This document shows, in pieces, positions 1 to 10,353 of a stretch of DNA of 64,000 bases. Made by a program: the position numbers and the translations under genes. Below the pieces are notes generated by a model. The model did no database searches. It was given only the letters and a program-made list of their open reading frames with translations, and was not told the DNA's origin. Origin of the DNA: Heterobilharzia americana (lineage: Eukaryota; Platyhelminthes; Trematoda; Strigeidida; Schistosomatidae); assembly GCA_944470555.2 (NCBI GenBank), contig OX104127.1, positions 68,595,646 to 68,659,645 on the forward strand. The letters are read 5' to 3'. Each line of letters starts with the position of its first letter. Position 1 is the stretch's first letter.

Positions 1-2001
1 CGGACGCCTAACTCGTCGTTTCCCATTCGGCTTCCACTCGACGGTCTGGCTTGGCGCGTGATGTCCTCGAATAGCCTCCTCAGTTTATGCCCAATCTATC
101 TCCACTTCCTTCTGCATATTCGTTGGACGATAGGTTGCTGGTTGGTTCGTTGCCAGCCAGAGTGAGTTCCTTGCCGCTTGTTCTTATTATTCCGGCCATC
201 TGGTCTTCAGTATCTAGCGAGCGTAGGCGGCAGCTTTTGATAATGCATGTCTGTAGTTTGTTGCAAATACTTTTCGTAACGCGCCGCCAAGTCTCTCAAA
301 CATATTGAAGCACTGACTTGACCGACATTAGTGTTGAAAATCCGGATCTTGTTCACGCTTTATGCTGAGTCGAGTTCAGTAGATCTGCACACTGATTTCA
401 GGTTAACGAACGCCTGCCTTGCTTTTCAGATCCTGGTTTCGATATCATCATCTGTGCCGCCTCTTGTAGTTGAGACGATGCTGCCCAGGCAGGTGAAAGA
501 GACAACTTCATTTAGATTTCCCCCGTTCATGGTGATTGGTGCTTGTTGTTGTTGTTGTTGTTGTTGTTGTTGGTGGTGGTGGTGTTGGTTGGGTATTTTC
601 ATCACCTCTGTCTTCTCCACGTTCACCTGAAGGAGATCTCGTATTCGCTACCTCGTCTCCTCTGCCAACTTGTTAGTTTTCGCCTGTAGATCTTCGAGTT
701 TGTACGACAAGACATTAAACATAAATCATCATCGGCGAAACCCAAATCTTCTAGACTCCCTTCATCGGTCTGGCCAGCGTATGCCCATCTTCTCACAGCT
801 CCTCACAGTCTCTTGCATGATCCAGTCCACTCGAGTCGACCACAACCAGGAAGATCATCTGTGATAGTAGGTGGCAACCTTGTCTTACTCCTGTATTCAC
901 TTCAAAGGCATCTCTGAGCTTTTCACTGCCAATCACTTGACTGGCATGTAGCATCATCGTCATGAAGCATATAGCTGTTGAATGAGGTTGATAAGGGTTT
1001 GTGGCACTAAAACCGAGGTGTTGAAGTAGCTGCCTGACAAATTATTTCTCGGTCAACGCTATCGAAGACCTTTTCAAAGTCGATGAAGTTGAGGTTGAGT
1101 TGAGTTGACAGTCATTCTATGCCTCGTTCTATGATGATGCATAGCGTAGTGTTGCAATTTGATCCGCACATGATTTGTTCTTCCACAAGCCAGTCAGTCA
1201 GTCTGATCCGGTGGCAATTTTGAATTCAGAGCATTGTTTAGTCTCTCTGCAGGATGATGCGGCCTAATATCTTGGTTGCTTTGAGTGGACTGGGACGGGA
1301 GGATGATTCCGCGCCAGTTCTTGCGAAGACTGATGTCGCCCACGCTTGTTTTGGAGTTTGACAAGGTAGCTCTTCTTCCAATCAGCAGGCAACTTTCTTC
1401 CTTCCTACCAAACCTTCTACAGTGGAAGTGGTATGGGCATGTCCACTGGTGTCTCTGCATTTGTTTTCAGTGCTTCTGGAGAAATTCCATCTGGTCCTGT
1501 TGCTTCCCCTGATTGCAGCAGTTTTATGGCATTCAGGACTTAAATTCTGCATTTGTCGGAGGGTTTGTGTTCACTGATAGTTCCGTGGCTGCACTGCTGG
1601 TGGTATTTGTGGACTAGTTGCAGGTGCTGGTGGTGGTGGTGGTGGTGGTCGACTCAAGAGATTTTTGAAGTGGTCAGCCCATCGTTTTCTTTGTTTCTCC
1701 TCTCTGGTGGTAATCAGGTTCCCTTCACTATCTCTGATTGACTTCTTCTGAGTTGATCTCTTCCCTCCCAGATAGTAAGTAACCTGGTTATTTGATATGA
1801 AGTTGTCTGGTCTGTGTCTCTCCTACCAGCAGCCTGTTGTGCTTCACTTGCCAGTGTGTCGTAGAAGTGTCTTTTGTCTTTGCGCGTACTCTTCTTCCCT
1901 TCTTTGTCTGGTGTAGTGATTTATAGGTTGTGTTCAGTTGCTCTATTTGTTGTTCATCCGTAAACTGTACTATACTGATTCATCCTCTGCTTCACCACCA
2001 T
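1..2001 (-). mobile_element. LINE A copy 1 (RTE/SR2-like), reverse-transcriptase part
   Basis: Minus-strand relic of a non-LTR retrotransposon; its 3' end lies beyond the left edge. Reading right to left, the minus strand encodes RT pieces in the family order: a segment with NWRGI near 1300, TGVRQG near 880, the catalytic FADD at 728-739, then VEKTEVMKI, a short His/Gln run (about 590-540) and VSFTCLGSIVST near 470. This order and wording match RTE/SR2-type endonuclease-RT polyproteins of schistosomes. Several frameshifts and stops break it, so it cannot encode a full protein. Bases 1-1978 are almost identical to 16499-18464, with only about three small indels seen. At the 5' side the copy fades out near 2001, so it is 5'-truncated. 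No endonuclease part is present. Confidence 0.85.
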
Positions 2002-2647
2002 GTATTACAAAAAAATACGGAATGATGTTAATGATAATTTATTCACTCATACAAACAATTTCTTCGAAATTCATTTTTTGAATAGTGATATTTGTATCTA
2101 CTTATGTCGATAATGTAATGTATGATGGTGGATTCCACAGTTTAGCAAATTTTCACTAGTTCAAGCAGTGTGGACACGTATGGAAGGCACTGTTGTAATT
2201 GTTTCTTAGTATTGTATTCTTCTTTTCCCCCTGCCACCCGTTTCCTTTCAAGCTCTCCATAATACATGAATAAATTTTTCCAAATGAAGTACACTTCAAG
2301 GTGTTACTTGTTGTTATAATTGACAGTATAAAAGGTCTAAGTGACTTTGAAATAGGGGAGAATGTTTGCAGCTCACAGAATCCACGATTAAACAACTCAG
2401 TTCAGAGAACCCAATACAATCAAGATCTAAGTAACTGTTCAACTATATGGTTCATTATCATTTTTTTGTAGGTACAAAGTTCTGTTACATCTGTTCCGAT
2501 CATAATCAATTCTTTGATACTTCGGCATTAAGTTACGACAATAAAAACTCCTAAATGGAAGTATCTGAATTTAATCAATCATATATTGTACCACTCCAAA
2601 CACAGAAAACCAAGGGGAGTAAACCAACATTGAAATATTTGTTATTC
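2002..2647. other. AT-rich stretch, no gene recognised
   Basis: I see no convincing exon, RNA gene or named repeat. A minus-strand open frame at 2156-2395 (79 codons) has no recognisable motif and is probably chance or an old LINE scrap. Confidence 0.5.
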
Positions 2648-2800
2648 ATCATGGACTGACATCAATTAGCGAAATACTGAAACCTGGGAGCACCGGACAA
2701 CTGTTTTGCCCTGATATGGGACTCCTCATCAGTGTGCATCCCTGACCCCGCCGCGTAACCTGAAGGTCTTGAGTTCCGGAGTTACCAGGTTTCCGGTGTT
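2648..2800 (-). repeat. tRNA-derived repeat S, partial copy
   Basis: The stretch shares the signature phrases of a dispersed short repeat also seen at 8765, 11560, 34048 and 34380: a 'catcatggactgacatca' entry, 'ctgggagcac.ggacaactgtt', then 'gggactcctc'. The B-box-like GGTTCRA element of better copies lies on the minus strand in this orientation, but here it is degenerate. It ends close to the (TA)n tract. Confidence 0.55.
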
Positions 2801-2838
2801 TCGACAACTGATTTCGGTCCATGACGAACACCAACTTG

Positions 2839-2842
<4 letters not shown>

Positions 2843-2903
<61 letters not shown>
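2843..2903. repeat. (TA)n microsatellite
   Basis: About 30 uninterrupted TA units. It produces spurious Tyr-Ile open frames on both strands. Confidence 0.95.
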
Positions 2904-2904
<1 letters not shown>

Positions 2905-3830
2905 TTGTCTTCCATGAAGGAAGACGTGAAGAGAAGTGGGGATCCAGAGAATATCTGTCATAAGATAAAATATTTCTAGCCAGATGTCTATCCACAACCT
3001 CATTTATGAGCATGGTTAGTGGTGTACCACTTGCTCTACTAACAACCTTCAAGATCCTACGCAATAAAACGTAGACTTTTATCCGCAGTTTAGGAAAGAA
3101 TAAGAGGGGAAAATAAATGAGTATAGGTCAAACATAGGAATTAATGAAACGTAAGAGTAGAGGCTGAGTTATGCAAGACACTCTGAGTTTCCTTAAGTAG
3201 ATCATAGCGGATGATTTTCTTGGAAGTCACTAAGATATGAGGCGACCAAAAAAGATCAGAAGAAAAGCATAAGCCAAGACGGGTCATACTTGTTGCATTC
3301 TCTATAATACAGCCGTCTAAAAGACAAGAGTAATAGGACTGAAGTAATGTGCAAAGGTCTTGGTCACGTCTTAAGCCAAAACTAACAGTTTAACATTTGG
3401 AGGGACTGAGTGTAAGACTTTTTAAGGAAGACCGGTAATTTATTTCGGTTAAGAAGCTATTAAACTGAGAACAATCTGAAGAGGAATGATCATCTTAGAT
3501 ACTGTTAGATCATCTGAGTTGAGGTTGGTAAGCCAAGCAAAAGAAAGAGAAAATAAAGGGAGAATGAACAGCACCTAGAAGCATACCGACTTCACTAAGT
3601 AGCAAAGAAAAGCACTTAACTCCGTATGGAGCGTACTGTTTTCTATCGGAAAAACAAGAATAAAATCAGTTCGCAATCTAGGACTCAACGTGGGTTCTGG
3701 CAACCCTGTTTAATAAAAGGGGTCCATGAACAGAATCGAGGCAGAATTGAAATCTACAAAAGTAGATCTAAAATTCTTACTGATAAGTTAAACCTGAGAA
3801 CTTCAGTGAGACGAATATTTTCTCTTTGAT
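2905..3830 (-). mobile_element. CR1-like LINE relic, RT C-terminal part
   Basis: Translated on the minus strand in shifting frames this gives phrases parallel to the better preserved copy at 5480-6640: 'LCFSSDLFWSPHIL' followed by 'RRILKVVSRASGTPLTML' and 'VVDRHLARNIL'. The order matches the thumb and C-terminal region of CR1/Jockey-type reverse transcriptases (compare SR1 of schistosomes). Stops and frameshifts are frequent, so this is a dead fragment. The 3' end abuts the (TA)n tract. Confidence 0.6.
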
Positions 3831-4186
3831 AGGTATTTGAATGTGTCATCAACACTACAGATGGCTTAGTGAGACATATGCCAAGTTTGTCATTTTCTAT
3901 CCACGTCAAGATTTGATTGGTCACCAGAAATTAACATGGCTGAGACAATAGACACGAAGTGAATACCAATGGCTAACCGATATAGCTGTGTAATCTTTAG
4001 TGCTGAGCACTGATCGAAGTTTATCGACAACCTTTGTAATACGGGCATTAAGCTAAGCAATGTTGTACAGCGTACAGTGCACTGTAGCTACACGTCATTT
4101 ACCCTGATGGTTACATTCAAAAACGTGGTCGATAAACTTCGATTAGTGATCAATTCATGAACAAAAACTCGTCATGTGGATCATGA
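3831..4186. other. Unassigned intergenic stretch
   Basis: No open frame, RNA gene or named repeat could be supported here. Confidence 0.4.
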
Positions 4187-4350
4187 ATATCTGAGTGGTG
4201 CAGTATCTGACTTTAGTAGTGAATGCTGCAGGCTTGAATCATCGAGGGAATATCGGTTTCTTCACGGTTACAGATACGTCTCACTGGTGAGTGCCAACAA
4301 GCAGGGAATTTAGATCCACGGATTTCTGCCAACTGATCCCCAACATATAA
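4187..4350 (+). repeat. tRNA-derived SINE (type T), degenerate
   Basis: An A-box-like 'gagtggtgcagt', a B-box-like 'ggcttgaatca' and a 3' part 'gtgagtgccaacaagcaggga' align by eye with the better copies at 31362 and 57795. The 3' part corresponds to the hammerhead-like segment of those copies, but the catalytic GAAA is lost, so no ribozyme activity is expected. Confidence 0.5.
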
Positions 4351-5062
4351 CAACTTCAGCTTGTAAAATGGTCAGCTAATTTGCCCTCTGTTACTAAACT
4401 AGGTATAAATGCAAACCACTCTTGAAGCATGACCTTACATTCCGCTAGTGTGAAATATTTGATTAACCTTTCTTGATTTTTGTTAGAGGTGTTCTGTTGA
4501 ACCTCACGGACATATTATACGATATAATTCATACCAGTTGGGTCATTTTGTGTACTAATGGAGGCGTGCAGGTGGTTGACACTTTCTAACAGCGCATACT
4601 GTGGAGGGTTATTTCTACTTAGGGTACCTGAAAGAGGAAAAGATTTGTGTAACCTCAGAGCCCATGGGACATCTACATGAGGCCTATTACATGCGGCCTT
4701 TTGTGGTTTGCTGGTATGAGTTTTGATTGTTCTTACACTGGATAAAGGAAACCCATAATGTGGGTATTGGGAAGCCTTCGAGCAGGTTTGATGGGTTATT
4801 TCTAGGGCCAACCTGTTTGTCCCCTCCTCCACAAATTCTTACAGGGAAGGAAGCATCAGCGTGGTACTGCTGGTCATCCAAAGTAAAAATTATACTGCTG
4901 TCACACTGCATCTAACCATCAGTATAAATTCACTCTCGGACGCCCATCATAGTCTAGCGATTCACACAATAACGGTACCGGTTTTTCGTCTTACCACTAT
5001 CCAAAAAACCTTTCTGTCATGGTAGGACTACAATGCAGCAAGCTCCTCAGCCAAAGTAGCCA
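4351..5062. other. Unassigned stretch up to the inverted-repeat boundary
   Basis: Overlapping minus-strand open frames lie at 4515-4832 (105 codons) and 4687-4911 (74 codons). I do not recognise either. No splice pattern or start context favours a host gene. The last bases repeat 'agccaaagt' twice immediately outside the 8-kb arm. Confidence 0.4.
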
Positions 5063-5479
5063 AAGTAATAATGCTGGTGCTCGTCGATGAAACGTTTTAA
5101 TTAGGTTGGAAATTAAACGTGTGAGTCTATTATTGAACCAGAAACTTTTGTCATGCAAAGGTTCTTCCAGAATGTTGAAATTTTTTAAAGACCTCACTTG
5201 TAGTAGACACGTTAGTAAAGAAGCAGATCCTGACGGCTGTGCTTTGAACATATCAAACCACCTGTCCTATCCCACTTTGTCCGCACATTTGCAATAAAGA
5301 GTTTTGTTCAAAATTCACCGAGTTGTTTGCAAATATTTCAAATCCCTGGACCATTCACACAGTTTAGGCCCACATGGTATGTGGAGCTGTGTATTCACCG
5401 ATGATGCTGATGTTTTATGCCATCCATAAGCTAACATGTTTGACAAATAGTTTTCAGAAAACACCGTACTGACTGCTTT

Positions 5480-6640
5480 AAAAGATATTAAGATAGTCTC
5501 CGTACCTAATTCACGGACTCCAGGTGCATGTTAGGAATTTCCTCCGATTGCAGTTACTTCTCCTTTCATGAAAATAATGGATAAGTTAATACTACCTGTA
5601 CCTGAACCCTACTCAGTTTGCACATAAAAGCGGAAGAAGCACTCCAGATGTCACCATTGTCTATATCACAATACTGCTTGTAATCTTCATAGAAATGCTA
5701 AGTATGTCAGGTGTAACATTTAGACCACACTACAGCATTTGATTCTGTCCCAAGACATCTTTTGCTGGACAAGCTAAACAGGACACACACTAAGTTCTGG
5801 ATAATCAGCTGGCTGTATTCCTAGTTCTCTGAAGGGGAACAGCATACTGTTCACAGAGGGAAGACCTCCACCTAAATGCTTACTGAGCTTGATCTTTATC
5901 CCGGGTCTTTCTTCGCTCTTTCTACATGACTTAACACCTTCAACTGGTATCAGTTGCATTGAATATACTGATGACCTGACGGTTTTCATAACTATCTCCT
6001 CTACAACAGACTGCCCCTAAATGAACGGTTTCCTATCTACTGTTAGACGATGGTCCTTCATGAATGACCTTATGCTTCATTTTTCACAACGTCAGACCAT
6101 AAACTTCAGTTTTAGACATGAACACAACCTATGTAAACTGCTTAGTTCTCATGGTTTCTGTTCTATTGATAGTTGTGTATTGGAGAGTGTCACAAATGTG
6201 ATTTATCTCAATGTATGTTTTTCTTCGGACCTCTCCTGGTCCTCCCATATCTTACTAATCTTCAAAAGAATCTTCTGCCTAACTTCCTTTATTAGGAGGC
6301 TGGGAGTATTCGGTATAACTCAACCTCTACTCTTACGTTTAATGAACTCGTTCATCTCAACTGTTCTCCTCTCTTCCTTCCTGAGTTGCTGGAGAAAATA
6401 GACTATGTTGTGTTGCGTAGGACTTTGAAGATTGTCAGCAGAACAAGTAGTGTACCTGTAAACTTTCTAATTGAAATTGTTGTGAACAAACATCTTAACT
6501 CATGTAGATATCTGGTTGTAGTTATTTTATCAGATGACCAGGATGCTGTTCATTCAACCCTGTCTGCTTGCCAGTCATGAGGTAAAACCGTGATTGAGTG
6601 TATAGGACTTCATGCAGGTACTACGAAGTATAAAACTCTA
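5480..6640 (+). mobile_element. CR1-like LINE relic, reverse transcriptase
   Basis: Plus-strand translation in broken frames gives the order of a CR1-type RT: 'FAHKSGRST' near 5620, 'FDSVPRHLLLDKLN' near 5740, the catalytic box 'YTDDLTVF' near 5970, then an open frame at 6021-6401 with 'LSTVRRWS' and 'FSSDLSWSSHIL', and a final frame at 6386-6580 with 'RRTLKIVSRTSSVPV'. The box keeps both aspartates, but frameshifts and stops separate the blocks. Endonuclease and 3' tail were not found. The mirror copy is at 25186-26346. Confidence 0.7.
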
Positions 6641-6974
6641 CAATAGTGTAGTTAACTCGTCTGCTGTGTGATGAAGGAAGTATTAGAAATGAACTACTAA
6701 CTAATCAACTTCTATTTTTGAAAGCAAACTTGCCATTATCTATATATTGTGCATCGAATTGCTAATGTGATTGTTTACTCTGCATTTTCAAGGAAGTTAT
6801 GAATTTAGTGAATATTCTCATCTTTTTGTGTAATTTCTACTTATTTGATTTTGTTATTTGTACATATACTCTGTTTCTGTTCAACTGATGCTGCATAATA
6901 TGGTGAAAATTCTGTAGAGTATTCCCAAAATAGCTTTCAGAATAAGGCCATTATTACTATTAGTGTTACTATTA
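6641..6974. other. AT-rich stretch, nothing recognised
   Basis: No gene, RNA or named repeat is visible. The stretch is short and low in information. Confidence 0.4.
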
Positions 6975-7014
6975 TTCTCACCGAGTCCCGGTGGGGAACA
7001 ACATCACTCACTGA

Positions 7015-7086
7015 GAGGCAGGTACATCCAACTGACGAGTCCCAAATAGGACGAAATGCGCATCCTGGATTCCACTGCTAGCCATT
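7015..7086 (+). ncRNA. Hammerhead ribozyme (Smα SINE type), core intact
   Basis: The sequence fits the schistosome Smα hammerhead almost base for base. The core CTGACGA (form CUGANGA) is at 7032-7038. Stem II is GTCC 7039-7042 with GGAC 7049-7052 around the loop CAAATA. The second core GAAA is at 7053-7056. Stem III is the short palindrome ATGCGCAT at 7056-7063. Stem I is TCCA with TGGA plus an outer GCAG with CTGC. The predicted cleavage site is after ATC at 7064. All positions I regard as essential are present. The upstream 'gggaacaacatcactcactg' is shared with the copy near 29680, marking the SINE body. The mirror copy is at 24740-24811. Confidence 0.85.
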
Positions 7087-7090
7087 GCCC

Positions 7091-7555
7091 ATCATTACTA
7101 TACATTATTACCATTGTTACTATCATTAATATTAGTATGATATGTGAATTTCAACTATCGGTATGGATTCTGCATGTTTTCATGATACTTTCAAGCAAGT
7201 TGTAAATAATTCCCTTTACTAGCTAACTAAGTGAATTATCAGCAAGAATTCGTGGTTGCAAACTTAAGGACTATAAATAATTACAAGCTAAGTAAGTGCA
7301 ACTAATAAGCTCTTTGAAAAAAGTACAATCAATAAATAATAAGTTCGGTGGGCTGGCTGAACAAAGTATGAATATTTTAAATGTGACTGGTATATTTAAA
7401 ACAAAATAACCTTAACTTTTCTATATATTTTTAGCTATATACATTACACCGTTATTGAGTTGAAAGAAAATCTATTCAATATCATATGACATGAAATTAT
7501 TTCCACTAAAAGCTACTGATAACATAGAAAAATCGATAGAATTTAAAACATATCA
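7091..7555. other. AT-rich stretch, nothing recognised
   Basis: Short imperfect ATT repeats occur near 7100. I find no coding or RNA feature. Confidence 0.4.
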
Positions 7556-7669
7556 GATTTGTTTATTTGATTTATCATACACAGTGATACAGTATTAGTT
7601 ACTTCATAATAAATGATAATAGTAATAATAAATACTGTACCACTGTGTTATAAATCAAATAAACAAATG
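7556..7669. repeat. Hairpin repeat with about 40-bp inverted arms
   Basis: The arm starting 'gatttgtttatttgattta' and ending 'cagtatt' is repeated in reverse complement at about 7630-7669, with a roughly 34-base AT-rich loop. This resembles a small fold-back element (MITE-like), but no target duplication was established. The mirror copy is at 24157-24270. Confidence 0.7.
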
Positions 7670-7707
7670 TAATATGGGACTACATTCTACCAGAGTGCCG
7701 AAGTTTT

Positions 7708-8695
7708 AACCTCTCCAGGTTAACTAGTTCACTAGTTATTAGCAAGTCCTAAGCCCAGATAAAATGCGAAGGTTGGCCATAGGGCTGCCAACCCTATCCC
7801 GTAAAACCAATCCAATCGCTAAAGAAACTTAAAGGTACAAAGAAAATATAAAAAATAAAAATAGCTAATCCCCTCTGGAATCGGGAGACGAAAGGACGCC
7901 AGTTGGTGAGAGCCTTCAGGAAGCCAGTAGGCCGACGTGCCTTCTCTTCTCTCGATGGAAGCAAAAGTAAGAATGGTGACATGGAATGTCCGCACAATAT
8001 ATGAACCTAGCAAAGCTGCCCAGATTACAAAAGAGATGAGAAGGTATGACATGGAAGTGCTTGGAATCTGCGAAGAAACTGCAGATGGAATGGAAGTGGA
8101 CTTTCAAAACTGTCAACTGGAGAGCAGTCAAGAATCTACTCCAATATTGTCACACAGACGACAACCACAAGCACACTCATTGTTAGAGTGGCTATCATGA
8201 TGTCACCTACGGCATCGAAGGTTCTCATGCAGTGGAAACCAATCTCCCTCCTCCAGCATCACGATCATGATAGCAAGATGGATTCAACTGAAAAGGAAGG
8301 GAAGTCACAATCATACAATGCCAATGCTACGCACCTACAAATAATTCAGATGAAGAGAAGAATGAGGAATTCTACAGACAACTGCAATCAACATTAGACA
8401 AGACCCCAGCCCAGTTGGCGACGGTGATATCAAAATTAATTCCAATGGGTGACATGAATGTCAAACTGGGAGCAGACAACACAGGAAGAGAAATCAACCA
8501 TGGGTCGACAAGCACGCGGTGGAATGATGAACGAGAACAGAGAAGTGTTTGCAGATTTCTGCACATTCAACGATTTGGTGATTGGAGGCAGTGTGTACAA
8601 AGTAACATGGATTTCACCAGATCGGTCCATTGAATGTCAGATCAACTTCATTTCAATGTGAAGAAAGCTCAGATGCAGCCTGATGGACACAAGAT
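7708..8695 (+). mobile_element. LINE A 5' fragment (5' UTR and endonuclease)
   Basis: The block begins with the 5' sequence shared by all LINE A copies that retain it ('gttaactagt', then 'cctaagccc', a hairpin GGTTGGC/GCCAACC, then 'cgtaaaaccaatccaa'). The same start is seen on the minus strand ending at 13750 and 60572. The endonuclease part follows, and homology stops near 8695 where an S repeat begins. It is therefore the opposite end of the element from the RT-only copies. The mirror copy is at 23131-24118. Confidence 0.75.
7955..8661 (+). pseudogene. LINE A AP-endonuclease domain, frameshifted
   Basis: This would be the N-terminal target-nicking endonuclease of an RTE-type LINE polyprotein. 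From the ATG at 7955 the frame reads MEAKVRMVTWNVRT, where TWNVRT is the first conserved block of the family. Later blocks appear in two other frames: 'GDMNVKLGADNTG' near 8450, which contains the catalytic aspartate region, and 'FADFCTFNDLVIGGSVYKV' followed by 'TWISPDRS' up to about 8630. At least two frameshifts are needed to read all blocks, so no active enzyme is made. The mirror copy is at 23165-23871. Confidence 0.7.
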
Positions 8696-8764
8696 CAAGT
8701 TTTACGGTTATACTAAAGAATTTAAAATATTAATTACAAAATATGCTGGTCCCTTCGATATCAA

Positions 8765-8995
8765 GTTTATATTCATGACGGAATTACTGACATCCGTTAG
8801 AAGAAACGACAGGACTGGACAACTGTTTCACCCCCGTATGAGATTCATTAGCAGTGCGCATGTACGACCACACAAGGGATACAATGCAAGACCTTCGGAT
8901 TCCGTGACCAGCACGTTACTATTGACTTACTGGGTTGGAATTCGACGGTCCATATTTCCTTGTCTCTGTCAATTCGTGATATGGCGTCACCACCC
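8765..8995 (-). repeat. tRNA-derived repeat S
   Basis: It shares with 11560-11760 and 34048-34370 the phrases 'gacaactgtttca', 'cagtgcgcat', a reversed B-box-like 'ggattccgtgaccagcacgtt' and 'tgtcaattcgtgatat'. The polymerase III-like boxes read on the minus strand. It sits directly after the truncated LINE A piece. Confidence 0.65.
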
Positions 8996-9144
8996 AGTGT
9001 GACCGTTGAGTATTTAGTCTTGTGTCGGACTTGGTTCGCCCTACCGGGGACGACGTTCGATAAAAACTTCAGAAATCACATCTCAATGTAATTGGATGAA
9101 AGCCGCACTATGCTGAGAAATGAGAGAGGCAGGAAAACTTAGAC

Positions 9145-9325
9145 CAGCAGCTCATCGGTAACGTTCTCTTCACAAAACCTGAAGGTCCTCGTTTCGACTC
9201 TTAGTGGGATCATGAGAGCACACTGCCGAGGAGTTCCGTGCAAGGATGAAACGGCCATGCAGTTATTCCAAGTCTTAAATGGTTCTTCATCTGATGTCAA
9301 TCCGTGAGGAATGCTAACCGGAAAA
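9145..9325 (+). repeat. tRNA-derived repeat S, second copy, opposite orientation
   Basis: A-box-like 'cagctcatcggtaacg' and B-box-like 'gtttcgactc' are spaced as in a tRNA. They are followed by 'gaggagttcc', 'aggatgaaac' and 'gatgtcaatccgtgagg', which are the reverse complement of the neighbouring copy's phrases. The two S copies form a head-to-head pair. Confidence 0.65.
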
Positions 9326-9469
9326 TAAAATTCTCACAGACCTTCAAAACGAATTTTTAATATCATTTCATACATTTTAAACTTTGTAAGTCATACTGAA
9401 TGCAACGTGACCAGATTTATAAACCAATTTCTATGTGGTCAACTTTTTCATTGGGTATGATGAAGTGAG

Positions 9470-10178
9470 CATATTCTGTTTGGTGTGGGTTGCGTGTACC
9501 GCACAGTAGTCCGCTTTGTTCTACTCTATGGCTGTGAAACATGGTCATTGAAGGTGGAGGACATGAGAAGAATTCAGGTGTTTGACCACTGTTGCCTTCG
9601 TAGTATAGGCCAGATTCCGTGGTGCCACGACGTGAGTAACGCAGAAGTCAGACGTAGCGTTTCAGGAAGAAGTAAGTCAGTTGACATGGTTGTGAACCTT
9701 CATCGAATGAGATGGTTGGGACATGTGTTATGTATGCCTAGTCGCCGTCCGCCTCGTCATACAATGTTCACCGAAGCAGGTTCAGGCTGGAAAAAAGCCC
9801 GAGGCGGCCAAACCAAAACATGGCATCAATGTATGAAGTCTCTGACTGTTGGTTCGAGGCATGTGCAGCGATGTAGACTAACCGCTTGGGGTCCGCGGGA
9901 CAAGAAAAATCAGTGGCTGGAGACTCTAGGTGATATGGCTCAGAACCGATGTCAGTGGCGCAGATGTATACATACATTAACGACACCATACCAAATCTCA
10001 CCATTTTCTCATTCTTCCTTTCTCTCTTTTAGTACTTTATATTTCTTTTCACTGAATTTTCTTCTCTTCATCTCCCACTTCACTGCCTTTTTACTTGATG
10101 TACTGATATGAGGTGTGGCAACTCGGACCATTACGCAGTAATGCCTGGTCTTATGTTGATGGATGATGATGATGATGT
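9470..10178 (+). mobile_element. LINE B 3' fragment with (GATG)n tail
   Basis: A 5'-truncated non-LTR element that retains the C-terminal end of its polyprotein and its 3' UTR. It ends in the short GATGATGATG run at about 10160-10178, which resembles the simple-repeat tails of RTE-type elements. Related copies are at 14232-15060, 15680-16253, 37260-37885 and 63420-64000, and the mirror copy is at 21648-22356. Confidence 0.75.
9485..10111 (+). pseudogene. LINE B polyprotein C-terminus (208-codon open frame)
   Basis: The open frame begins inside the RT C-terminal region and reads 'LLYGCETWSLKVEDMRR', then 'RMRWLGHVLCMPSRRPPRH', 'GQTKTWHQCMKSL' and 'NQWLETLGDMAQNRCQW'. These blocks are typical of the C-terminal end of schistosome RTE-like RT proteins. 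The residues after about codon 172 run into 3' UTR and lose similarity. Palm and endonuclease domains are absent, so the piece has no catalytic capacity. It is the best preserved LINE B coding piece in the window, and both arms carry the identical open frame. Confidence 0.75.
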
Positions 10179-10211
10179 TTAGTGTGGGCTGTTTTCTGTA
10201 CATCTATGTAG

Positions 10212-10353
10212 GCAATACGTTTAATGAATTATTAAAGTTGACATCCTCCAATTTCCAAGACAATACTTTTGTACAAACGATAGGAAATCTAAATGAGCAT
10301 TTTAAGTCATCAGCCATGAATGCAGACGTTTTGGATTTCAACCTTGGTTTCAT
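10212..10353 (+). other. Exon-like coding fragment, unrecognised
   Basis: A 142-base block is bounded by an acceptor-like 'ctatgtag' and a donor-like 'gttaag'. Its open frame includes 'NTFVQTIGNLNEHFKSS' and 'LDFNLGF'. A diverged copy at about 18640-18756 (minus strand) keeps the frame open, with one silent change and three clustered replacements, which suggests past protein-coding constraint. I do not recognise the family. It could be a captured host exon, part of an unknown element or chance. The mirror copy is at 21473-21614. Confidence 0.35.

Noticed and set aside
2649..3064. Open frames with Tyr-Ile runs
   Set aside because: They are readings through the (TA)n tract in several frames; only the CR1-like part outside the tract is meaningful.
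4515..4911. Minus-strand frames as a protease or Gag of another LTR element
   Set aside because: A few Cys/Gly-rich phrases were suggestive, but no ordered motif set could be shown.
9485..10111. LINE B frame as a functional gene
   Set aside because: It lacks palm and endonuclease domains and starts inside the RT C-terminal region.
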